NCBI GenBank assembly: GCA_015061115.1
Contig: SUXE01000011.1
Location: forward strand, 62,001 to 126,000
Origin: Bacteroidales bacterium
GTDB lineage: Bacteria; Bacteroidota; Bacteroidia; Bacteroidales; Paludibacteraceae
Direction: 5' to 3'
DNA: 64,000 nucleotides
Shown here: positions 26,278 through 34,509 of the stretch, in pieces
Layout: every line of letters begins with the position of its first letter
Position numbering within the stretch: the first letter of the stretch is position 1
The notes under the pieces: generated by a model
The model's input: only the letters and a program-made list of their open reading frames with translations
Databases searched by the model: none
Told to the model about the DNA's origin: nothing
Program-made: the position numbers and the translations under genes

Positions 26278-27174
26278 TTATACTAGGCTCTTGATCAAAG
26301 CTTCTCTGTCACCAGCAAGAAGATCCATAGGAGCGATCTCAGGAAGTGTGTAGCAACCTGGGTTCTGCTTCTTCACTGCTCTACAGCAAGATACAAGTAC
26401 CTGAGCTGTCAATGCAGGGTTGTTGATCTTCATTGTGAATGAGAATAGCTGGTTCTGAGTCTTTCCGCTCACACCCTTACGCTCAAGAAGAACGCCGTGA
26501 CCCATGTCGCGAACGTCGTCAACGCTTGCTACAGGGATGACGTGAGTCTCGTCGTGTGCGAAATAGTCGTCAGCCTTGATCTCTTTAGTAACCTCTTCTA
26601 GAGTAGCTCCATCCTCAAGCTCAACGTAAACCATACGGCGGTGTACGCTTGTTCCCAAAGGAATAGTCATTGATAGAGCGTTCTTCACACCTTTCTTTGA
26701 GCGAGCCACTACAGAGTGTCCCATACTCATACCAGGTCCGAAGTTAGTATATGTAATGCCCTTAGGTGCCATAGCCATAAGAAGGGTACGGATCACTGAG
26801 TCTGTACCTGGATCCCATCCTGCAGAGATGATAGCTGCAGTGCCGTTCTTCTTTGCGATTTCACCAAGCTGCTGACGTAGATCCCAGATTCCACCGTGGA
26901 TATCGAAGCTGTCTACAGTGCAGATTCCCTTTGCCAACATAGCTGAGGCAGTTGCAGGGACGTCACGAGTAGGAGTTGCAAGAATAGCAACGTCAACTTT
27001 GCCAAGCTCGTCAATGTTAGACACTACTTTCAAATCCTTAATTTCGTCTGGAACGACGCTAGCGTTTCTTCTTACTACACCAGCGATTTCCATATCATCA
27101 GCTACTCTAAGAGCTTCGATTGCGTATTTTCCGATATTGCCGTAACCAACTACAGCGACTCTTAATTTACTCAT
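26278..27174 (-). CDS. ddh: meso-Diaminopimelate D-dehydrogenase
   Basis: 298 residues. N-terminal NADP-binding Rossmann motif VVGYGNIGKYA (residues 8-18). The family stretches TVDSFDIHGG and AIISAGWDPGTDSV shape the DAP site, then FGPGMSMGHSVVARSKKGVKNALS. It makes meso-DAP in one step from tetrahydrodipicolinate, supplying lysine and peptidoglycan. Length is close to the usual 320 or slightly shorter. The gene has its own terminator, and the gdhA terminator lies upstream of it, so it must have its own promoter within 27175-27265; none is obvious. Sharing NADPH and ammonia with the neighbouring GDH fits nitrogen assimilation. Confidence 0.95.
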   Translation of the reverse strand: MSKLRVAVVGYGNIGKYAIEALRVADDMEIAGVVRRNASVVPDEIKDLKVVSNIDELGKVDVAILATPTRDVPATASAMLAKGICTVDSFDIHGGIWDLRQQLGEIAKKNGTAAIISAGWDPGTDSVIRTLLMAMAPKGITYTNFGPGMSMGHSVVARSKKGVKNALSMTIPLGTSVHRRMVYVELEDGATLEEVTKEIKADDYFAHDETHVIPVASVDDVRDMGHGVLLERKGVSGKTQNQLFSFTMKINNPALTAQVLVSCCRAVKKQNPGCYTLPEIAPMDLLAGDREALIKSLV

Positions 27175-27265
27175 GTCTGAATATTGATATATTTGAATTG
27201 TTGTTATGTGATTAAGTCCAAAATAGGAAATCCTGCCGTCTGAAAAGAATCTTTACGGAAGGATT

Positions 27266-27314
27266 AAAAAAAGAAAGGACAGACATTCAAATTGCTTCGA
27301 TAGTCTATCCTTTC
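27266..27314 (-). terminator. gdhA terminator
   Basis: A 12-bp stem GAAAGGACAGAC / GTCTATCCTTTC (one G-U pair); on the minus strand it is followed by a T run (complement of 27266-27272). It separates gdhA from ddh. Confidence 0.85.
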
Positions 27315-27339
27315 CCATTATGCATATTTCAATATTGGA

Positions 27340-28698
27340 TTAGCAAAGACCCTGAGCCAACATAGCGTCAGCAACCTTAACGAATCCAGCGATGTTAGCA
27401 CCCTTAACGTAGTTAACTGTACCGTCAGCTTCCTTACCGTACTTAACACAGTTGTCGTGGATGTTCTTCATGATGCTCTTAAGCTTGTTGTCAACCTCCT
27501 CAGCTGTCCATGAAAGACGAGCAGAGTTCTGACACATCTCAAGACCTGAAGTTGCAACACCACCAGCGTTAGAAGCCTTACCTGGAGAGTAAAGGATCTT
27601 AGCAGCGATGAATGCCTCTACAGCACCGATTGTTGAAGGCATGTTAGCACCCTCAGCAACAACCTTAACACCCTTAGCAAGAAGTGCCTTTGCATCTGCC
27701 TCATCAAGCTCGTTCTGAGTTGCACATGGCATAGCTACATCAAGAGTCTTGATGTCTGCGATCTGCCAAGGACGTGCGTTCTCGTAGTACTTAGCTGATG
27801 GATACTTAGCAGCGTACTCCTTGATACGACCACGCTTAACATTCTTCAAATCGAAGATGAATGCAAGCTTAGATGCGTCGATACCATCTGGATCGTAGAT
27901 TGTACCGTTAGAGTCTGATACTGTAAGAACCTTAGCACCTAGCTGAGTACACTTCTCAACAGCGTACTGTGCTACGTTACCTGAACCAGAGATAGCTACA
28001 GTCTTACCCTTCAAGCTATCACCCTTAGTCTCAAGCATGTACTGTGCGAAATATGTTGTACCGTAACCAGTTGCCTCAGGACGGATCAATGAACCACCGA
28101 ACTGTAGACCCTTACCAGTTAGAACTCCTGTAAACTCGTTGCGAAGTCTCTTGTACTGACCGAACATGTAACCAACCTCACGAGCACCTGTACCTATATC
28201 TCCTGCAGGAACGTCTGTGTCAGCTCCAATGTGACGTGAAAGCTCTGTCATGAAGCTCTGGCAGAAACGCATAACCTCGTTGTCTGACTTGCCCTTAGGG
28301 TCGAAGTCTGAACCTCCTTTACCACCACCCATAGGAAGTGTTGTCAAAGAGTTCTTAAGAACCTGCTCGAAAGCAAGGAACTTCAAAAGTCCAAGGTTTA
28401 CTGAAGGGTGAAGACGGATACCGCCTTTGTATGGTCCGATAGCTGAGTTCATCTGTACGCGGAAACCACGGTTGATCTGGAACTCGCCTTTGTCGTCGAT
28501 CCAAGGAACACGGAAGATGATTACTCTTTCAGGCTCACACATTCTCTCAAGAATCTTTGCCTCTTTGTACTTAGGGTTTGCCTCGATGAATGGTAGCAAG
28601 CTCTCTACTACCTCACGAACTGCCTGGTGGAATACTTCTTCGCCTGGATTCTTAGCGATGACTTTCGCCATGAAATCCTCAACCATCTTGTTGCTCAT
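27340..28698 (-). CDS. gdhA: NADP-type glutamate dehydrogenase
   Basis: 452 residues, the hexameric small GDH type. Substrate-binding region QMNSAIGPYKGGIRLHPSVN with LPMGGGKGGSDFDPKGK. Then DTDVPAGDIGTGAREVGYMFG, and the Rossmann motif AISGSGNVAQYA (about 237-248). The catalysed reaction is 2-oxoglutarate plus ammonia plus NADPH to glutamate. The pattern matches the anabolic GdhA type; coenzyme choice is inferred. Very biased codons indicate high expression. A full -33/-7 promoter is visible at 28806-28835, giving a leader of about 100 nt. Confidence 0.97.
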   Translation of the reverse strand: MSNKMVEDFMAKVIAKNPGEEVFHQAVREVVESLLPFIEANPKYKEAKILERMCEPERVIIFRVPWIDDKGEFQINRGFRVQMNSAIGPYKGGIRLHPSVNLGLLKFLAFEQVLKNSLTTLPMGGGKGGSDFDPKGKSDNEVMRFCQSFMTELSRHIGADTDVPAGDIGTGAREVGYMFGQYKRLRNEFTGVLTGKGLQFGGSLIRPEATGYGTTYFAQYMLETKGDSLKGKTVAISGSGNVAQYAVEKCTQLGAKVLTVSDSNGTIYDPDGIDASKLAFIFDLKNVKRGRIKEYAAKYPSAKYYENARPWQIADIKTLDVAMPCATQNELDEADAKALLAKGVKVVAEGANMPSTIGAVEAFIAAKILYSPGKASNAGGVATSGLEMCQNSARLSWTAEEVDNKLKSIMKNIHDNCVKYGKEADGTVNYVKGANIAGFVKVADAMLAQGLC

Positions 28699-28805
28699 TT
28701 TGTGATAATTTTAAATTTTTATTTCTCTTTCTAAAATGTGTAAAAAGAATACATCTTTACGGCTGCTTTTGCATTAACATTACCGTTGTGCTCGTTTTAC
28801 GATTG

Positions 28806-28835
28806 CAAAAGTATAAAAAAAATGATAAAAACAAA
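28806..28835 (-). promoter_or_regulatory. gdhA promoter
   Basis: On the minus strand TTTG, an 18-bp spacer and TACTTTTG. The A/T-rich gene-free stretch 28836-29142 beyond it repeats words such as TTTTGTGTCA and CACATTTTGA. They could be regulator sites, but I cannot show it. Confidence 0.72.
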
Positions 28836-29142
28836 CAAAAATGTAAGGAAAATTCAAAAAAAACAGAAAAAATCTAATAATTCACCATTTTTGGTGACTT
28901 TTATTCAAAATCTAATACTTTTTGTGTCAAATTGTAACTTTATGCACATTTTGACGCCCTTTATGGAGTGCTTTTGTGTCATTTTTATACTTGTTCATTA
29001 CAATTCGATACAAAAAATAGTCCAAAAGACACATTTTGAAACCCTAAATGTGGTGTTTTTTGTCAAACGGAAACTTGCGAAAATATTCTATATTTGGTAT
29101 TTGTTTAGTTCTGCTACATGTTAAATATGCGGCTAATATGAT

Positions 29143-29267
29143 GAGGATTCCAAAGGGCGGAACACCCTTCTCTCCTTGCTAAAGTGCGAGCCGAAGGCGA
29201 GCACAAAGAATTTAAAAACCACGGAGACACAAAGTTTACAGAGAAAGGCTATGCCTTTTAACTGAGA
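29143..29267 (+). repeat. Dispersed two-hairpin intergenic element, copy C
   Basis: GAGGATTCCAAAGGGCGGAA, CACCCTTCTCTCC, GTGC-GA-GCC-GAA-GGC-GA-GCAC, then the long tail CCACGGAGACACAAAG through GCCTTTTAACTGAGA. It aligns with copy A at 3203-3328 over its whole length. Confidence 0.8.
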
Positions 29268-29339
29268 ATGGAGGTGAGAATAAACATAAAAAATTATTAA
29301 ATAACAATCCTCAATAATAAAACTTAAACAGGCTCTCAA

Positions 29340-29370
29340 TTTGTCTATTAATTTAAAAACACTATTTTTG
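29340..29370 (+). promoter_or_regulatory. Promoter of the BT_3928-like gene
   Basis: TTTG at 29340-29343, a 19-bp spacer and TATTTTTG at 29363-29370: an ideal Bacteroidetes promoter, 24 bp before the ATG. Confidence 0.85.
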
Positions 29371-29394
29371 CAATCAAATTTAATTTTTTAAAAT

Positions 29395-30669
29395 ATGAGT
29401 GATCAGCAGAAAGGTAAGGTTGTGATGGCTCTGCAGATACTGTTGGGCTTGGTGTTTTTATTCAGTGGATTCGCTAAAGTTATCGATCCGCTTGGTGGAT
29501 GGTATAAGGTGGACGACTATTTGACTGCGTTCTCATGGGATGGATTGAAGACGTTGAGTTTTCTTGGCAGTGTTCTGCTGAATATCGTAGAGTTCGCTCT
29601 CGGCACTTGCTTGCTTCTTGGTGTATGGCCTAAGATGACTTCTATAGGAGTCTTGATTTTTATGGTGATATACACTCCGCTCACTCTTTATATAGCTATC
29701 TATAATCCTGTCACAGACTGTGGTTGCTTCGGTGAGGCGTTAAAGATTTCCAATTGGCAGACTTTCTGGAAGAATGTCATTTTCTCTATAATGGGTGTCA
29801 TATTATATATGTGGCATGAACACAGCACTCGCGACAAGAGTATCTTGAAATTTATTGTGGTGTCGGCATACACAGGTTTGTTCTTGGTTGTTGTCAGCTA
29901 CTACTGCTATTACAATCTTCCAATAATCGATTTCCGTCCATACAGCATCGGCACTAATATCCCTGCAAGCATGGAGGTGCCTGAAGGTGCACCGTCTGAT
30001 AAATATGAGACTTATCTGACATACGAGAAAAATGGTGAGAAGAAGGAGTTCACTCTTGAGACTTATCCTAAGAATGATTCCACTTGGACTTTCGTCGACA
30101 GCCGTAGCGAATTGATTGAGAAGGGGTACGAACCGCCTATCCATGATTTCACAATGGAGGATCCTGACGACGGTGATCTTACTGAAGATGTGATGGCAAA
30201 CGAAGGTTTCTCTTTTATCGCCGTCTCTTCAAAAATAGACAAGGCTGATATGGAGCAGGCTCATAAGATCAATGAGGTCAACGAGTTTTGCGAGGCTAAT
30301 GGCTTGAAACTATATATGCTTACTTCCACTGGTATCGGAAGCGATGAACTGAATGCTTTCATCCAGGAGACGGGAGCTCAATATAAGTTTTTGAATGCCG
30401 ACGAGATCACATTGAAGACTATTGTACGTTCCAACCCTGGACTCGTGTTGATCAAGGGTGGAAATGTGGTGAACAAGTGGGCAGTGAAGAATATCCCTGA
30501 TTTCCAGAAACTGCTTGATGAGGCTGGCGGTGATATGGAGAAGGTTGAGGAGATGCAGATGCACAAACCGAACAATTGGGCTACAGCGTTCATCTTCTTC
30601 GCTATCTATTTCGCAGGACTTTTCGCTGTGTGGTATGCGATAAAGAAATTCTTTTTGAAGAAGGTTTAA
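29395..30669 (+). CDS. DoxX/BT_3928 family membrane protein
   Basis: 424 residues. The N-terminal half is a DoxX/MauE-like four-helix membrane domain (LGLVFLFSGFAKVIDPLGGW, then helices near 55-75, 80-100 and 120-140). It carries the conserved loop NPVTDCGCFGEALK, whose CGC may be redox-active. A further helix lies at about 155-175. Residues 180-390 form a soluble part that looks thioredoxin-like (SFIAVSSKIDKAD ... YKFLNADEITLKTIVRSNPG). A last helix spans about 395-415. Such proteins are Bacteroidetes-specific; a role in envelope redox or thiol chemistry is inferred. Own promoter and terminator; monocistronic. Confidence 0.85.
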   Translation: MSDQQKGKVVMALQILLGLVFLFSGFAKVIDPLGGWYKVDDYLTAFSWDGLKTLSFLGSVLLNIVEFALGTCLLLGVWPKMTSIGVLIFMVIYTPLTLYIAIYNPVTDCGCFGEALKISNWQTFWKNVIFSIMGVILYMWHEHSTRDKSILKFIVVSAYTGLFLVVVSYYCYYNLPIIDFRPYSIGTNIPASMEVPEGAPSDKYETYLTYEKNGEKKEFTLETYPKNDSTWTFVDSRSELIEKGYEPPIHDFTMEDPDDGDLTEDVMANEGFSFIAVSSKIDKADMEQAHKINEVNEFCEANGLKLYMLTSTGIGSDELNAFIQETGAQYKFLNADEITLKTIVRSNPGLVLIKGGNVVNKWAVKNIPDFQKLLDEAGGDMEKVEEMQMHKPNNWATAFIFFAIYFAGLFAVWYAIKKFFLKKV

Positions 30670-30684
30670 TTTTAATGATATAGG

Positions 30685-30720
30685 AAGACGGTGCGTTGAT
30701 AAAATGCACCGTCTTTTTTT
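30685..30720 (+). terminator. Terminator after the BT_3928-like gene
   Basis: A perfect 10-bp stem AAGACGGTGC / GCACCGTCTT running into seven T. An ATG at 30704 lies inside it and is not used as start for the next gene. Confidence 0.92.
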
Positions 30721-30754
30721 GTCTTCGTGTAAACTCACGACAAATTGGAGTGAC

Positions 30755-31627
30755 ATGGAAATGACAGATAGAGAATTTATAGGAAAGTATTTAGAATTAG
30801 ATAAGGAATACGAAGAAAGCAAGGGCTCTTATCGAATAATGTTTTTTCTGGGTCTGTCTTGGTTGATTGTATCAACCAAGACAGAAGCTTTTTTGTCGTT
30901 TCTATTTCCTGTACTCCTGTTTGTATGTTCTGTCGTTTTTTTTATAAGAGCTAAATACTGGGAAAGACAATTTAAGAAATTGTTTCAATTGGAAAAAAAC
31001 GAAGCAAAATGTCATTATGAAATGTTACTGTTTGGCATACGATATTTCTCAATGATCCAAAGGGTTTGTGCTTTTAATCCGGATGCAAAATATAGTCAAA
31101 GGGAAATGGTGAAGATTTTGTATGGTTTTGACGATGCTAAAATTGAGGAGTATTTTGTAAAAAGACAATATGGAGAACTGGATTTAGAAGATTCCAGAAA
31201 CTATTGGAAAGATCAGAAACTTTCGGATAAAAAAGCGTTTGCCGAAATTCTGTTCAAGTTTGTTATTTTGGAAGATGGAATCCATAATGATGAGTGGAAA
31301 CTGATGATGAAAATTCTGAATGAGTTGAATTTTAATAAAAATTATATCTCCCTTTTTGCCAGACGTTATGGACCATTGCGTACTGAATTTGAAGGCGATG
31401 AGTCTGGAGAAAATACGTCGACGAAAAGCATTCCCGTCTCACAATTGAAAGCCTATTTTGCTATTTTGGGTTTGGAAGAGGGTGCGTCTGACGTGGAGAT
31501 CAAAAAAGCATATCACAATTTGGCATTGCAGCATCATCCGGATCTGCCGAAGAATGCCGGACGTGTAAGCGAGTGTGAGACGTTGATGGCGAGAATCAAT
31601 GAGGCGTATGAGAAAATTAGAAATTAA
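30755..31627 (+). CDS. DjlA-like membrane J-domain protein
   Basis: 290 residues. Two adjacent transmembrane helices (about 21-37 and 43-60) are followed by a helical region (about 65-200) that resembles a TerB-type fold (EILFKFVILEDGIHNDEWKL). A C-terminal J domain (about 229-290) carries the HPD triad in LALQHHPDLPKN. The layout matches DjlA-type DnaK co-chaperones, which act at the inner membrane with the J domain in the cytoplasm. The start at 30755 is preceded by GGAG 4 bp upstream; the ATG at 30761 would also fit. No dnaK is nearby. The 3' end runs into a dispersed AATTAAGAATTAAAAG-type repeat. Confidence 0.82.
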   Translation: MEMTDREFIGKYLELDKEYEESKGSYRIMFFLGLSWLIVSTKTEAFLSFLFPVLLFVCSVVFFIRAKYWERQFKKLFQLEKNEAKCHYEMLLFGIRYFSMIQRVCAFNPDAKYSQREMVKILYGFDDAKIEEYFVKRQYGELDLEDSRNYWKDQKLSDKKAFAEILFKFVILEDGIHNDEWKLMMKILNELNFNKNYISLFARRYGPLRTEFEGDESGENTSTKSIPVSQLKAYFAILGLEEGASDVEIKKAYHNLALQHHPDLPKNAGRVSECETLMARINEAYEKIRN

Positions 31628-31733
31628 GAATTAAAAGTGAAGAATGAAGAATGGATGCTTTGGCACACTTTTTGTGATAAATTTATTGTATTAATATCTC
31701 GTGAAAGCAGATGCTAGGGTATGGAGAAAGTGA

Positions 31734-31763
31734 AAAGCGGAGTCGGAAGACTCCGCTTTTTTT
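31734..31763 (+). terminator. Terminator after the J-domain gene
   Basis: A perfect 11-bp stem AAAGCGGAGTC / GACTCCGCTTT with GGAA tetraloop, then T run. Confidence 0.92.
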
Positions 31764-31847
31764 GTGGAATATTGCTTATTGTGAAATTTTGTTAATAAAT
31801 GTTAACAATTATGACGCATTATTGAATAAAAGTGTTAGATAAATTAC

Positions 31848-31855
31848 TATTTTTG
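31848..31855 (+). promoter_or_regulatory. Promoter of the TPR lipoprotein gene, -7 box
   Basis: TATTTTTG fits TAnnTTTG, 19 bp before the ATG; the leader is therefore short. Confidence 0.6.
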
Positions 31856-31874
31856 TAGGAAAAGTGTTCTAAAT

Positions 31875-32690
31875 ATGAAAAAAGTATTTTTTTTGATTGC
31901 TATTGTGTCTGCAATGTTGTCTTCTTGCAAGAACATTTCAAACGCTACTGTTGAGGATATACAGAAAGCGTGTGAAAAAGAAGATTGGAATACGGCAAAG
32001 GAGATGTGTACGGCATATATGAAGAAAGATAAATCGAATCCGGTTGTACTTAAATATCTAGGCGATGCATATCTTGGTTTGAAAGATTCTTCATTTGCTC
32101 AATATAGCTACGATCAGGCTATAGCTCTTGACAGTATGTATGTCGATGCTATTGTTTGTTCGGCAGATGTGCTTATGAACGGGGGTGACGCATCGTTGGC
32201 GATATCACATCTTAGAACACATATGGAATACATTCCAGACAATGCCAAACTCCATAACGCTTTGGGTTGTGCATTCCGTATCGCCGAAAATAGTAATGAG
32301 GCTCAGGCAAATTTTGAGAGATCTGTCCTTCTTGACCAACATTATGTGGTAGCTCGTAGAAATTTAGCTGTTATGCAGATAGAAAATCGTGAATTGGATG
32401 ATGCAATATTAAATTTGGAGACTGTGCTCGACGAGAATCCAAACCAAGCAGACGTCTATAATTATTTGGCTCTCGCTTATGCGTATAAGAGCAATCCAGA
32501 AGAGGCGGAGAAATTATTTTTGAAATCTATTTCTATAGATGAAAAATACCTTCCTGCAATTGAGAATCTTGCTTTCCACTATGAACACAATGGTAATCTT
32601 AATAAGGCTAAAAAATATTATGAAAAGGCTGCCAAACTTGGTAGTGAAAACGCAAAAAAAATGTTGAAAAACAGTAAATTCGATCGCTAA
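31875..32690 (+). CDS. TPR-repeat lipoprotein
   Basis: 271 residues. A lipoprotein signal ends at Cys18 (lipobox LSSC). The mature part is built of about six tetratricopeptide repeats. Typical repeat units are PVVLKYLGDAYLGLKDSSFA, AKLHNALGCAFRIAENSNEA, ADVYNYLALAYAYKSNPEEA and LPAIENLAFHYEHNGNLNKA. TPR arrays are scaffolds for protein-protein contacts; as a lipoprotein it would face the periplasm or surface. The gene has its own promoter. The next lipoprotein gene starts 57 bp on with no terminator visible between, so both may be co-transcribed. The partner is not deducible. Confidence 0.88.
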   Translation: MKKVFFLIAIVSAMLSSCKNISNATVEDIQKACEKEDWNTAKEMCTAYMKKDKSNPVVLKYLGDAYLGLKDSSFAQYSYDQAIALDSMYVDAIVCSADVLMNGGDASLAISHLRTHMEYIPDNAKLHNALGCAFRIAENSNEAQANFERSVLLDQHYVVARRNLAVMQIENRELDDAILNLETVLDENPNQADVYNYLALAYAYKSNPEEAEKLFLKSISIDEKYLPAIENLAFHYEHNGNLNKAKKYYEKAAKLGSENAKKMLKNSKFDR

Positions 32691-32747
32691 TGATTGTTTT
32701 TAATGTTATTTTATTTTGGGGTTGGATTCATACGATAAGAGGATAAT

Positions 32748-33485
32748 ATGAGGACAAAAATGATAAATGTTAGGGCTGTTGTCGGTGTAATGGGTATCAC
32801 GTTTTTGACAGGGTGTGGAGATGTCTGCAATTCAAATGCGGATTTGGAGAAAATCACAGAATCTCTTTCTGAACAGCAGTGTACAGACACAAACAAGAAT
32901 ATGGTTGAAACTCTTAATGTAGATGAAGAGGGGTTTCGAATTGTCGACATGGGACTTTCTGTGAAATGGGCATCTTGTAATTTGGGCGCAAGCAAATCAG
33001 AACAATTTGGTAATTACTATGCATGGGGTGAGTTGAATAAAAAAGCAAACTATACAGCTAACAATTCTGCCACGTATTCCTATTCTCTTTCTGAATTGAA
33101 ATCAATGAAAGTGTTAGACTCAAAAAATGTACTTCTTCCCTCAAAAGATGTCGCGTCTGTAAGGTTGGGAAGAGACTGGCGTATGCCTACAAGAGAAGAG
33201 GCTGATGAACTTATCAGAAAGTGTAAATGGGAATGGGGATTGAAGAATGGTGTGAAAGGATATAAGGTGACAGGACCTAATGGAGGATTTATATTCCTTC
33301 CTGCAAACGGCTATTTCTTTGGCTCCCAGATTTACGACACGGATGAAACCGGCAATTATTGGACTTCTACGGGATACGATAATGGTAATTTCTCGTATGC
33401 TCTGGATTTTTCAAAGTCCAGACCTAAAATTGCAAGCAGTGGACGTAGTGGTGGACGTTGCATTCGTCCAGTCTACGTGAAATGA
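32748..33485 (+). CDS. Lipoprotein with FISUMP/DUF1566-like domain
   Basis: 245 residues. The N-terminal signal ends in the lipobox LTGC (Cys23). The mature part has the pattern widely seen in Bacteroidetes surface proteins: VDMGLSVKWASCNLGASKSE, GNYYAWGELNKK, then GRDWRMPTREEADELIRKC, GFIFLPANGYF, and a C-terminal GGRCIRPVY. This matches the Fibrobacter major paralogous (FISUMP)/DUF1566-like fold, related to C-type-lectin-like domains. Binding function is inferred. A start at 32760 is also possible but would keep the signal. A terminator 21 bp after the stop closes the pair with the TPR lipoprotein. Confidence 0.82.
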   Translation: MRTKMINVRAVVGVMGITFLTGCGDVCNSNADLEKITESLSEQQCTDTNKNMVETLNVDEEGFRIVDMGLSVKWASCNLGASKSEQFGNYYAWGELNKKANYTANNSATYSYSLSELKSMKVLDSKNVLLPSKDVASVRLGRDWRMPTREEADELIRKCKWEWGLKNGVKGYKVTGPNGGFIFLPANGYFFGSQIYDTDETGNYWTSTGYDNGNFSYALDFSKSRPKIASSGRSGGRCIRPVYVK

Positions 33486-33506
33486 TGGAATATTAGATGG
33501 AGTATC

Positions 33507-33539
33507 AAATAGAGACGTCGCTTTGTGGCGTCTCTATTT
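33507..33539 (+). terminator. Terminator after the FISUMP-like gene
   Basis: A perfect 11-bp stem AAATAGAGACG / CGTCTCTATTT; a member of the GAGACG hairpin group. The T run is weak. Confidence 0.75.
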
Positions 33540-33607
33540 GTATGTTAAAAAATAAAAAAAAGTCGTTTTTTTTGTGGCACAGAAAAACATCTATATGAAA
33601 GATACCA

Positions 33608-33615
33608 TATATTTG
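33608..33615 (+). promoter_or_regulatory. Promoter of the beta-barrel pair, -7 box
   Basis: TATATTTG followed by CAACGTC, the same downstream bases as at the promoter at 61045 on the other strand. The leader to the ATG at 33794 would be about 175 nt. It ends in GATTTTGCTCCCCTTATAAA, similar to the leader of the C10 protease gene. Confidence 0.55.
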
Positions 33616-33793
33616 CAACGTCAATGAAAAAATTATTCAATAAATGGCAAATGCGAATTAGAAAAAGAGATAATCAATAACGTTGGGGACTTCTGTCGAA
33701 TATACATTAATTTAATCTGATTTGTTTGTGTGATGTGTTGATAGTTGAGTTGGTGCTAAATGCGGATTTTGCTCCCCTTATAAATTAAGTTTT

Positions 33794-34411
33794 ATGAAAA
33801 GTAAATTTTTAATTACAACTGGCTTAGTGCTGGCAAGTGTATGTGCTTCTGCACAGAATTATTTCGGAGTGACGGGAGGTTATAACCTGTCTGCCAAGAA
33901 TATGGATGAGGATTTTGAATTTACAGAATATTCCTCTAAGTCAGGTTTCAATGCTGGTATCGCTTATGAATATCGTTTTTCAGGCACTGACAAGGGAAAT
34001 TTGTTCATAGGAGCGAATGTTCTATACTCATTGGAAGGCTTTCATATAAAGAGATCTGCTCCGGCAGGATCTAATGATCCTGATATGGTACGTATAAGTG
34101 CTATTGAGTCAGAAGAAAATTTTGATATCAAGTATTTGAAGGTGCCGGTTAGCTTTGGCTACAATTTCAAACTTAGTGATAACTTCGGATTGGCGCCAAA
34201 GGTGTTTGGAATCTTGGAGTCTCAGTTAGGGGTCGATCATGATCCAGAATACAATCCTCTTTTTGATTTCGCGTTTGGAGCAGGTGTGAATCTGAATATC
34301 GGAGAACGATTGTCGATTGGCTTGGGCTATGATTGGAATCCTGAAGACTTTGATAGTCATTTAGGTAATGCACACGCCAATGTCTCTTATTATATTTTCT
34401 CTACTAAATAA
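33794..34411 (+). CDS. Outer-membrane beta-barrel protein, paralogue 1
   Basis: 205 residues. A signal peptide (cleavage after CASA) is followed by QNYFGVTGGYNLSAKN. The rest alternates polar and hydrophobic residues with Gly and aromatics, ending in an aromatic strand (VSYYIFSTK, near a C-terminal Phe). This fits a small 8-strand beta-barrel (OMP_b-brl family). It shares its first 30 residues almost exactly with the following gene, and less in the middle, so the two are tandem duplicates. An extra loop at about 95-112 (APAGSNDPDMVR) is absent in paralogue 2. The substrate is unknown. Confidence 0.82.
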   Translation: MKSKFLITTGLVLASVCASAQNYFGVTGGYNLSAKNMDEDFEFTEYSSKSGFNAGIAYEYRFSGTDKGNLFIGANVLYSLEGFHIKRSAPAGSNDPDMVRISAIESEENFDIKYLKVPVSFGYNFKLSDNFGLAPKVFGILESQLGVDHDPEYNPLFDFAFGAGVNLNIGERLSIGLGYDWNPEDFDSHLGNAHANVSYYIFSTK

Positions 34412-34509
34412 GGAAGAAAATAGGACAAGGCGCATAGCATCGGAAAGAGTATAGATTGTATCATTTTGGACGTCGTGGTGGTGTCTCCTTTTATAAAATA
34501 TATGTGTCT

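Noticed and set aside
29133-29339. 68-codon frame through repeat copy C
   Set aside because: It is a translation of the dispersed element, which is not conserved as protein among the copies.
30704-30754. Upstream ATG start for the J-domain gene
   Set aside because: It lies inside the terminator stem of the preceding gene; the ATG at 30755 has GGAG upstream.
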